A stretch of 11,298 bases of DNA from Pseudomonadales bacterium (GTDB taxonomy: Bacteria > Pseudomonadota > Gammaproteobacteria > Pseudomonadales > Azotimanducaceae): the NCBI GenBank assembly GCA_029244465.1, contig JAQWQN010000076.1:1-11298 (forward strand). Direction: 5' to 3'. Of the stretch, positions 1-5,474 are shown piece after piece; within the stretch, counting starts at the first letter, position 1, and each line of letters starts with the position of its first letter. The position numbers and the translations under genes are program-made. The notes beneath the pieces are model-generated. The model did not search any database, was not told where the DNA came from, and saw only the letters and a list, made by a program, of their open reading frames with translations.

Positions 1-606
1 TCTAATCGGAAACATGACCCGATCACGAAATCGGTCGTAGGTCCGACCGCTATCGTTCGTGATCGCCAGACCCGCATTCAGCAACTGTTGCTCGCTCACG
101 CCGTCTAAATTTTCTTCGAGGTTTTGCCACCCATCCGGTGCGTACCCGATGCCAAAATCGCGAGCCACTTCACCGGTTAAACCTCTCTCTTTGAGGTATT
201 GGACCGCTGGCTCTGCATCTCGTAGCGAGTGACGAAAATACCGCTCTGCTCGCTGCAGAATGTCATACAGACCTGGATCTTTTGGCTTGCTAAACCCAAC
301 ACTCTTCTCTCTAAGTACTTCAAGACCAAGGTCACTCGAAATCTGCTCGACCGCCTCAACAAATTCAAGCCGATCAAACTTCATGACGAAGGAAAGCGCT
401 GTGCCACTTTCCTGACAGCCGAAACAGTGAAAGAACTGTTTATCTGGGCTGACGGAGAACGAAGGCGTTTTTTCATCGTGAAAAGGGCAAAGACCCGAAT
501 AATTTTTACCCGTCTTTTTAAGCGTCATGCGACGCTCAACCACATCGACAATGTCGAGACGGTCAATCAAATCATTGATGAAGCTCTGGGGTATGCGGCC
601 AGCCAC
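1..606 (-). CDS. dnaG: DNA primase DnaG, N-terminal part (3' end beyond the left edge)
   Basis: DnaG synthesises the RNA primers used by the replisome. The reverse strand from 606 to 1 reads without a stop for 202 codons. It starts with a GTG and residues resembling E. coli DnaG (AGRIPQSFINDLIDRLDIVD). The CHC2 zinc-binding module is complete: C40, H43, C61 and C64, with the HDEKTPSFSVSP stretch between. The start of the catalytic TOPRIM-side domain follows (YLKERGLTGEVARDFGIGYA, residues about 115-134), and the window ends near residue 202 in DRFRDRVMFPIR. The start is well fixed: an in-frame TAG lies at 622-624 and no other start codon occurs between it and 606. There is no recognisable Shine-Dalgarno sequence ahead of the GTG, which suggests low translation; weak dnaG initiation is also known in E. 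coli. A TATAGA at 626-621 could be a -10 box, but no good -35 accompanies it. rpoD is expected further left. Confidence 0.97.
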   Translation of the reverse strand, partial: MAGRIPQSFINDLIDRLDIVDVVERRMTLKKTGKNYSGLCPFHDEKTPSFSVSPDKQFFHCFGCQESGTALSFVMKFDRLEFVEAVEQISSDLGLEVLREKSVGFSKPKDPGLYDILQRAERYFRHSLRDAEPAVQYLKERGLTGEVARDFGIGYAPDGWQNLEENLDGVSEQQLLNAGLAITNDSGRTYDRFRDRVMFPIR

Positions 607-671
607 TGTCGTGTGCGTCGTCTATAGGGAGGTCCAGACTAGCATGGAACTAGCTTTACGTACGCCGCAAA

Positions 672-680
672 TAGCTTAGG
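672..680. repeat. 9-bp direct repeat, copy 1 (dnaG-manC gap)
   Basis: TAGCTTAGG, identical and in the same orientation as a copy at 2135-2143 on the other side of manC. The two copies lie in the two short intergenic gaps that bound the inserted gene. The match does not extend past 9 bases. A chance match is possible: for gaps of 94 and 42 bases I estimate roughly one to two percent. Confidence 0.5.
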
Positions 681-700
681 CGAGCAAAGAAATAGGTTTG

Positions 701-2122
701 CTATCTGCCGTACACATCTTCGAAACGTTCAATATCGTCTTCACCAAGATAGGGTCCCACTTGCACTTCAATCATTTCCAGCTGTAACTTCCCTGGATTT
801 TCCAACCGATGCTTTACGCCGCGAGGAATGTAGGTGCTTTCATTTTCCCCCAGTGTAAATACATCATCGCCGCTGGTTATTCGGCCGGTGCCACGCACGA
901 CAATCCAGTGTTCAGATCGGTGGTGGTGCATTTGGAGACTCAAAGCCGCGCCCGGGTTTACCTTGATGCGTTTGACCTGATAGCGCCCGCCTTCATCAAT
1001 GCCTTCGTAACTTCCCCAGGGTCGGAACACTTCGCGATGATATCGAGACTCGTCCCGATCATCGTTCTCTAGCTTTTTCACAATCGATTTCACATCTTGC
1101 ACGCGATCACGCGCTGAAATCAGCACGGCATCCTTGGTTTCTACGACAACCAAGTCATCGACACCAAGCACGCCAATCAGTCGATTTTGGGCAAACACCA
1201 ACGAATTTTCTGTATCCACAGAGACGACGTCGCCGTGAAAGTGATTGCCAGACTCATCCTCAGCGAGTTGTGCCGACACCGCGTCCCAGGAGCCAATGTC
1301 ATTCCAGCCAAAATCGACAGGCACCACTTGCGCACGATCTGTTTTTTCCATGACTGCAAAATCTATCGAATCTGCAGGGGACTGGAGGAATCTTGCGCTC
1401 GGTCGCAGAAAATCCATATCCGACGTTGCCTCACTCATGGCGTCGGCGACCGCTGTCGCCATTTCCGATTGATAGCGAGCCAATTCGCCTAGGTAGCTTT
1501 GTACACCCATGACAAACATGCCACTGTTCCAAAGGTACTCACCACTCGCCAAATACCGCTCCGCAACGTCCGCATTTGGTTTTTCGACAAACGCTTCTAC
1601 CGGTTGCAACCCCGCCTGACCTTTCTCTACTTTAAGGTATCCATATCCTGTCTCCGGGCGATCAGGCAGCACGCCAAAAGTAACAAGGCCACCGGCCTCC
1701 GCCCCTCGCACCGCTTCAAGCGACGCCGCGCGGAATTGTGCCGCATCCGTAACAACATGATCAGAGGGCAACACGAGCAAGACAGCATTTTCATCCGCAG
1801 CGTGTGCGGCAAGTGCAATAGCAGGGGCACTATTGCGCCCTTCTGGCTCTAAAATAAGTGCCTGCCACACCACGTTTATCTCTCGGCATTGTTCCGCCAC
1901 CAAGAAGCGGTGCTCTTCATTGCAAACAATGATGGGCTTGGCTGACGTCACCGTCTGGGCTCGAAGTAACGTCGCCTGCAAAAAAGAATGGTCTCCGAGC
2001 AATCGATGAAACTGCTTTGGAAACAAGGCTCGAGAGATTGGCCAGAGTCGAGAACCCACGCCACCCGCCAAAACAACGGGTACAACCGTGCTGGTTGTAC
2101 CCACTTGTGATTTATCTACCAT
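701..2122 (-). CDS. manC: Bifunctional mannose-1-phosphate guanylyltransferase / mannose-6-phosphate isomerase (type II)
   Basis: This cytoplasmic enzyme makes GDP-mannose from GTP and mannose-1-phosphate. Its C-terminal half can also interconvert fructose-6-phosphate and mannose-6-phosphate. Length is 473 aa, normal for the AlgA/ManC/XanB family. The N-terminal nucleotidyltransferase shows LAGGVGSRLWPISR (18-31), PKQF (35-38), VLPSDH (117-122), FVEKP (178-182), WNSGMF (198-203) and GWNDIGSW (272-279). The C-terminal cupin shows QMHHHRSEHWIVV (397-409), ESTYIPRGVKHRLENPG (428-444) and LGEDDIERF (459-467), so both activities look intact. The ATG at 2122 has an AGGA nine bases upstream. The gene lies 42 bases after yqeY and 94 bases before dnaG, same strand, so it is probably co-transcribed with the rpsU operon. 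That location is odd: this gene normally sits in polysaccharide clusters, and no other sugar gene is nearby. Which polymer the GDP-mannose feeds cannot be told here. Confidence 0.95.
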   Translation of the reverse strand: MVDKSQVGTTSTVVPVVLAGGVGSRLWPISRALFPKQFHRLLGDHSFLQATLLRAQTVTSAKPIIVCNEEHRFLVAEQCREINVVWQALILEPEGRNSAPAIALAAHAADENAVLLVLPSDHVVTDAAQFRAASLEAVRGAEAGGLVTFGVLPDRPETGYGYLKVEKGQAGLQPVEAFVEKPNADVAERYLASGEYLWNSGMFVMGVQSYLGELARYQSEMATAVADAMSEATSDMDFLRPSARFLQSPADSIDFAVMEKTDRAQVVPVDFGWNDIGSWDAVSAQLAEDESGNHFHGDVVSVDTENSLVFAQNRLIGVLGVDDLVVVETKDAVLISARDRVQDVKSIVKKLENDDRDESRYHREVFRPWGSYEGIDEGGRYQVKRIKVNPGAALSLQMHHHRSEHWIVVRGTGRITSGDDVFTLGENESTYIPRGVKHRLENPGKLQLEMIEVQVGPYLGEDDIERFEDVYGR

Positions 2123-2134
2123 TCGCTTTCGTCC

Positions 2135-2143
2135 TAGCTTAGG
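2135..2143. repeat. 9-bp direct repeat, copy 2 (manC-yqeY gap)
   Basis: TAGCTTAGG, the partner of the copy at 672-680. On the transcribed strand it reads CCTAAGCTA and partly overlaps the AGGA Shine-Dalgarno of manC, so part of the similarity could reflect a translation signal rather than an insertion scar. Confidence 0.5.
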
Positions 2144-2164
2144 AACTCGTTACAGGTTGGGTCG

Positions 2165-2614
2165 CTAGCCTAACTTGGCTTTTACCAATCCACTGGCTTT
2201 GCCCATATCAAATTGACCGCCGGATTTTTTTAAGGCACCCATAACTTTGCCCATATCTTGCATACCCGCAGCGCCATTTTCTAAGATGCACCGCTCGACG
2301 AGTACAACTAACTCATCTTCCGACATCATGCGCGGCAGAAACTCTTCGATGAGAGCAATTTCAAAAGCTTCTTGATTTGCCAAGTCCTCACGACCTGCGG
2401 CATGGAACTGCCCATGCGCGTCCTGGCGCTGCTTGACCATTTTTTTGAGGATGGTAATAACATCCTCATCCGTCAGCTCACGACGTTCATCAACTTCAAC
2501 CCGCTTGAGCTCAGCGTTCACCATCCGCAATACAGCAACGCGCTCTTTTTCCCGCGCTTTCATTGCAGTTTTAGTGACTTCTACAATTTGCAGCTGTCGT
2601 TCAGATTGGGGCAT
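2165..2614 (-). CDS. yqeY: GatB/YqeY family protein
   Basis: A 149-aa cytoplasmic protein of the YqeY family, which is related to the tRNA-binding tail of GatB, the amidotransferase subunit that makes Gln-tRNA and Asn-tRNA. A stand-alone role has not been firmly established; a link to aminoacyl-tRNA or translation is inferred from that homology. Family hallmarks visible are KAREKERVAVLRMVNAELKR (about 20-39), the KKMVKQRQDA segment followed by AGREDLANQE, and the C-terminal DMGKVMGALKKSGGQFDMGKASGLVKAKL. The length is normal. The ATG is preceded by a good Shine-Dalgarno (AGGA, 4 bases away). It lies 118 bases downstream of rpsU, its usual position in gammaproteobacteria. Confidence 0.95.
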   Translation of the reverse strand: MPQSERQLQIVEVTKTAMKAREKERVAVLRMVNAELKRVEVDERRELTDEDVITILKKMVKQRQDAHGQFHAAGREDLANQEAFEIALIEEFLPRMMSEDELVVLVERCILENGAAGMQDMGKVMGALKKSGGQFDMGKASGLVKAKLG

Positions 2615-2664
2615 GGCATCGTTTCCTGCGACAAAAATAGGCAGGTAGAATTCTAGGCGAAAGT

Positions 2665-2722
2665 TGGCACGGTGTATGCCACGCTGGACGGGTTAGGTTT
2701 TTGCGCGATCAGGAAAATCCTG
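2665..2722 (-). other. Two short hairpins in the rpsU-yqeY gap (possible attenuator or processing site)
   Basis: Read on the minus strand, the RNA after the rpsU stop can form a 5-bp stem CAGGA/TCCTG with a 3-base loop (2722-2710), then a second 5-bp stem TGGCA/TGCCA with a 7-base loop (2681-2665). Neither is followed by a U-run, so neither is a standard intrinsic terminator. In E. coli a partial terminator lies downstream of rpsU and lowers dnaG expression; whether these weak stems serve that purpose is inference. Confidence 0.25.
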
Positions 2723-2732
2723 CTCGAACTCG

Positions 2733-2948
2733 CTAAAACGACCGTTCGTATTTGCGAGACTCACGCTGTAGTTTTTTCGCATGTCTCTTGACCGCAGCCG
2801 CTGCTTTACGTTTGCGAACTGAGGTGGGTTTTTCGTAGAACTCACGCCGTCTCACTTCAGACAATACGCCTGCTTTTTCACAGGAACGCTTGAAACGACG
2901 CAAGGCGACATCAAAGGGTTCGTTTTCTCGTACTTTAACGTGCGGCAT
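2733..2948 (-). CDS. rpsU: Small ribosomal subunit protein bS21
   Basis: bS21 is a small basic protein that binds near the 3' end of 16S rRNA on the platform of the 30S subunit and helps mRNA initiation. The 71-aa sequence is the usual length and nearly matches E. coli over its first half (VRENEPFDVALRRFKRSCEK, AGVLSEVRRREFYEKP). It ends in a lysine/arginine-rich helix (KRHAKKLQRESRKYERSF). The ATG at 2948 has a TAAGGG Shine-Dalgarno four bases upstream, and that Shine-Dalgarno can be paired in a hairpin (2952-2973). It is the first gene of the minus-strand operon rpsU-yqeY-manC-dnaG and is divergent from tsaD. Confidence 0.98.
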   Translation of the reverse strand: MPHVKVRENEPFDVALRRFKRSCEKAGVLSEVRRREFYEKPTSVRKRKAAAAVKRHAKKLQRESRKYERSF

Positions 2949-2951
2949 GGG

Positions 2952-2973
2952 GCCCTTAAGATCAACAAAGGGC
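2952..2973 (-). promoter_or_regulatory. Hairpin sequestering the rpsU Shine-Dalgarno
   Basis: On the minus strand GCCCTT (2973-2968) and AAGGGC (2957-2952) form a perfect 6-bp G+C-rich stem with a 10-base loop. The 3' arm contains the AAGGG of the rpsU ribosome binding site, three bases before the ATG. Folding would therefore mask the start. This could let translation of bS21 be regulated, for example by bS21 itself or by a change in RNA structure, but the sequence alone does not show a ligand. Confidence 0.45.
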
Positions 2974-2977
2974 GCGG

Positions 2978-3006
2978 ATGTTACACATCAATCCCATGCC
3001 GAGCAA
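2978..3006 (-). promoter_or_regulatory. Candidate sigma-70 promoter for rpsU operon
   Basis: On the minus strand TTGCTC (3006-3001) and TAACAT (2983-2978) are separated by exactly 17 bases. The -35 matches the consensus at 3 of 6 positions and the -10 at 4 of 6. It would start RNA near 2971, close to the 5' base of the rpsU leader hairpin, giving a very short leader. If the true start is a few bases downstream of 2973, the 5' arm of the hairpin would be trimmed, so mapping the start matters. Confidence 0.35.
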
Positions 3007-3045
3007 CCTTATAAATCCATGGCGCGACTAGTGCTACGCGCGCGC

Positions 3046-3050
3046 AGGAG
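3046..3050 (+). promoter_or_regulatory. Ribosome binding site of tsaD, unusually far from the start
   Basis: AGGAG is the only strong Shine-Dalgarno ahead of tsaD. It lies 18 bases before the tsaD ATG (3069) but 10 bases before another ATG (3061) in a different frame. That upstream ATG opens an 8-codon frame, MHLCAFLG, ending at 3087 inside tsaD. A TATAAA at 3010-3015 may be a -10 element for tsaD, although I see no matching -35. Confidence 0.4.
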
Positions 3051-3068
3051 ATCCGGTATCATGCACTT

Positions 3069-4079
3069 ATGCGCGTTCTTGGGATAGAAACTTCTTGTGA
3101 TGAAACCGGCTTAGCGATCTTCGACACCGAATCGGGGTTGCTCGGCCAAGTCCTGTACAGCCAGATCGATCTGCATGCAGACTATGGCGGGGTTGTGCCA
3201 GAGCTTGCCAGCCGCGATCACATTCGCAAGATTAAGCCGCTGACGGACGAACTGTTAAGACAATGCGCCCTAAAGCTCACCGATCTTGATGGTATCGCGT
3301 ACACTGCGGGCCCTGGTCTTATGGGTGCATTGCTCGTCGGTGCGACATTTGCCAGGTCATTGGCTTGGTCTTTGACCCTGCCCGCAATCGAAGTTCACCA
3401 CATGGAGGCTCATCTTCTCGCACCGTTGATCGCTGCGGACGCCGATTTGCCAGAGCTCCCGTTTATTGCGCTCTTGGTATCGGGGGGGCATACCCAGCTG
3501 GTCCAAGTGGATACCGTGGGCGACTACACCATTCTCGGCGAGTCTGTTGATGATGCCGCGGGTGAAGCCTTCGATAAAGTTGCAAAAATGTTGGGACTCA
3601 ACTACCCAGGCGGTCCAGCGATCGCTAAAGCGGCGTTAGCGGGTGACGCCACGCGATTTACCTTCCCACGCCCGATGACAGATCGCCCCGGATTGGATTT
3701 TAGTTTTAGTGGTCTCAAGACCCATTCGCTGAACACGGTCAAAGCCAACCAACCGCTCTCATCACAAGACATCGCTGATATCTCCTTGGCTTTCGAGCAT
3801 GCGGTGGTCGAAACGCTCTTTATCAAGTGCCGTCGTGCGATTGAGCAAACCGCTATTCCACGAATAATCATGGCCGGTGGCGTCAGCGCCAACACCAAGC
3901 TGCGAGCAAAACTCGCATCCGACTTAAACGCAGCTGTATTTTATCCACCACCTGAATTCTGCACTGATAACGGCGCGATGATCGCCTATGCGGGTGCGCT
4001 TCGATTGGCTCGGGGTGAGCGCGCTCCGCTAGAAATCAATACCCGAGCGCGCTGGCCAATGGATGAACTCGCGAACTAA
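3069..4079 (+). CDS. tsaD: tRNA N6-threonylcarbamoyladenosine transferase TsaD
   Basis: TsaD (formerly Gcp/YgjD) transfers the threonylcarbamoyl group from TC-AMP to A37 of tRNAs that read ANN codons. It works with TsaB and TsaE, neither of which is in this window. The 336-aa length is typical. Metal ligands are present: H111 and H115 in HHMEAH (110-115), and D300 in TDNGAMIAY (299-307). Nucleotide-binding segments include SGGHTQLV (138-145), DDAAGEAFDK (161-170) and GGVSAN (270-275). The start MRVLGIETSCDETG is the conserved family N-terminus, and no other in-frame start codon is near. The gene is divergent from rpsU, the classic gammaproteobacterial arrangement, and converges on cca with only 7 bases between the stops. 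Confidence 0.98.
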   Translation: MRVLGIETSCDETGLAIFDTESGLLGQVLYSQIDLHADYGGVVPELASRDHIRKIKPLTDELLRQCALKLTDLDGIAYTAGPGLMGALLVGATFARSLAWSLTLPAIEVHHMEAHLLAPLIAADADLPELPFIALLVSGGHTQLVQVDTVGDYTILGESVDDAAGEAFDKVAKMLGLNYPGGPAIAKAALAGDATRFTFPRPMTDRPGLDFSFSGLKTHSLNTVKANQPLSSQDIADISLAFEHAVVETLFIKCRRAIEQTAIPRIIMAGGVSANTKLRAKLASDLNAAVFYPPPEFCTDNGAMIAYAGALRLARGERAPLEINTRARWPMDELAN

Positions 4080-4086
4080 GCTTTGT

Positions 4087-5145
4087 TCAACCGGGCCCGC
4101 CAACGCCTCTCTGTTCTAGCCAAAGGATACGTTTCGCGTCCAACGCCTCGCCAAATTCTTTCCCCGTCAGATGCGTTTCACCCAATGTGAGCTTGCCGAA
4201 CTGGGCTGCAAGTTCTTGCAATTGGGTTCGGTTCTCTATTTCCGGAATCACCGCGAGAAGATCATTCAGTCGTTGCGGACCATGCGTCACCTTTAGATTG
4301 ACAAAGGCTGCCGACAGCCGATCCGGCGAGGTATCCTGCCATGCTCTAACGACTTCCCGCCAGCGCTGCCAATCGCCTAGGCGTTGCCGAAAAGCATTGG
4401 GTACCTTCAAGCGTTGGCAAACTGATTCCCACCTCTTAACCGACCCGAGAAAGGCCACAAAATTTTTGTACTCGTTACCGTGTTCATCGAACTGCAACGG
4501 CGTAACAATCACTTCAGGGAACCAATCATTGAGTCCACCGCACGCTTCCAGTACCTCAAAAAATCGACGCGGGCACGCTGAGTTAAGCGCCTTGCGTAAC
4601 TCATTCCACACCCTTTCCGCCGACAAACTTTTTAAATCTCCGCGCTCACACATCATCGTCATCATCGCGGCCGTTTGTTGCGCAACGGTGAAACCCTTTA
4701 GCTCAGCCGCAAAACGCGCTACTCGAAATATTCGGAGCGGATCCTCGGCGAAGGCCTGAGAAACATGGCGGAGTGTTTTCAGTTCAACGTCGCCGGCACC
4801 ATCATATGGGTCTACCAAAATTCCTTGCGCACTGATCGCCATGGCATTAATTGTCAGATCTCTACGCACCAAGTCATCTTCCAAGGTCACAGACGGATCA
4901 GCGTAAACCGCAAAGCCCGTGTGACCCTGGCCGCTTTGACGTTCAGTTCGTGCAAGAGCGAATTCCTCCTTCGTCTTCGGGTGCAGAAAAACCGGAAAGT
5001 CACGACCAACTTGTTGGAACCCAAGCTCGCGCATTGCCTTCACGCTTGCGCCGACCACAACCCAATCTCGATCCACGACTGGACGACCCAGTAGCTCGTC
5101 ACGCACGGCGCCACCCACCAAATAGCAATCAAAAGGCAATTTCAT
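4087..5145 (-). CDS. cca: CCA tRNA nucleotidyltransferase, short form lacking the HD domain
   Basis: This enzyme adds or repairs the 3'-CCA end of tRNAs using CTP and ATP without a nucleic-acid template. The 352-aa protein shows the class II signatures: VGGAVRDELLG (10-20), the catalytic DRD at 25-27, RRDLTINAMA (94-103), EDPLRIFRVARFAAE (134-148) and ERVWNEL (177-183). E. coli Cca is 412 aa with an HD phosphohydrolase domain after about residue 220. Here, between WFPEV (208-212) and CQRLKVPN (243-250), only about 30 residues remain and no HD motif is visible. This is a known bacterial subtype, so phosphatase and phosphodiesterase activity should be missing while CCA addition is retained. The ATG at 5145 is fixed by an in-frame TAA two codons upstream; a TAGG lies 8 bases before it. 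Relatives usually have plsY and folB between tsaD and cca; here they are absent. Confidence 0.96.
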   Translation of the reverse strand: MKLPFDCYLVGGAVRDELLGRPVVDRDWVVVGASVKAMRELGFQQVGRDFPVFLHPKTKEEFALARTERQSGQGHTGFAVYADPSVTLEDDLVRRDLTINAMAISAQGILVDPYDGAGDVELKTLRHVSQAFAEDPLRIFRVARFAAELKGFTVAQQTAAMMTMMCERGDLKSLSAERVWNELRKALNSACPRRFFEVLEACGGLNDWFPEVIVTPLQFDEHGNEYKNFVAFLGSVKRWESVCQRLKVPNAFRQRLGDWQRWREVVRAWQDTSPDRLSAAFVNLKVTHGPQRLNDLLAVIPEIENRTQLQELAAQFGKLTLGETHLTGKEFGEALDAKRILWLEQRGVGGPG

Positions 5146-5474
5146 GCGTTAAGCCTAACTCGCACGCCTCCATAGACCAACCCGCTTAATCCCGAGGTCT
5201 TCTCTGGTACCCGCTCGGAATTCTGGCTTACACACGCGAAATCGCTCTCAGCTTTGCGCCTGGCGATGCACATACTTTTCGAGCCACTATCCGAGCACAT
5301 AAATACATCAACCGAGGACGCCGATGATGTTCGCCAGCGGCGTTAAGAGTCTTCATGAGTTAGCTGTAAACGCGACCCAGGAAGTTTAGAGCGCGGTCGT
5401 CAATTCTTGGCCAGGCCTAGTCTCAATCCAACGGCTGACGAAGCAACTCAAGCGTTAGCCGATTACCGCACGAG
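5146..5474. other. 329-base gap between cca and apaH with no convincing gene
   Basis: Nothing on either strand gives a recognisable protein. The plus strand has an open frame of about 58 codons ending near 5345 without a proper start, and then about 39 codons in the same frame up to 5478, after two stops. The minus strand has a 42-codon frame (5356-5228) without a Shine-Dalgarno. Several inverted pairs occur: GCTCGGA/TCCGAGC (5213-5219 and 5290-5296), ACATCA/TGATGT (5305-5310 and 5325-5330), and an imperfect stem at the apaH stop (AACTC 5445-5449, GCG 5452-5454, CGC 5467-5469, GAGTT 5472-5476). No U-run follows, so I do not call a terminator. It may hold the cca promoter, an interspersed repeat or a decayed gene. 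Confidence 0.5.

Noticed and set aside
229..627. Plus-strand open frame of 132 codons at the left end
   Set aside because: It is antisense to dnaG, whose reverse-strand translation matches the primase N-terminus residue for residue, including the zinc ligands.
4080..4086. Bidirectional terminator between tsaD and cca
   Set aside because: Only 7 bases separate the stop codons and I found no clear hairpin with a U-run across the junction.
4187..4759. Plus-strand open frame of 190 codons
   Set aside because: It lies entirely inside cca on the opposite strand; cca motifs run through the whole region and the plus-strand product resembles nothing.
5228..5356. Minus-strand 42-codon frame in the cca-apaH gap
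   Set aside because: No Shine-Dalgarno, short, arginine/cysteine-rich and not recognised; more likely random or part of a repeat than a gene.
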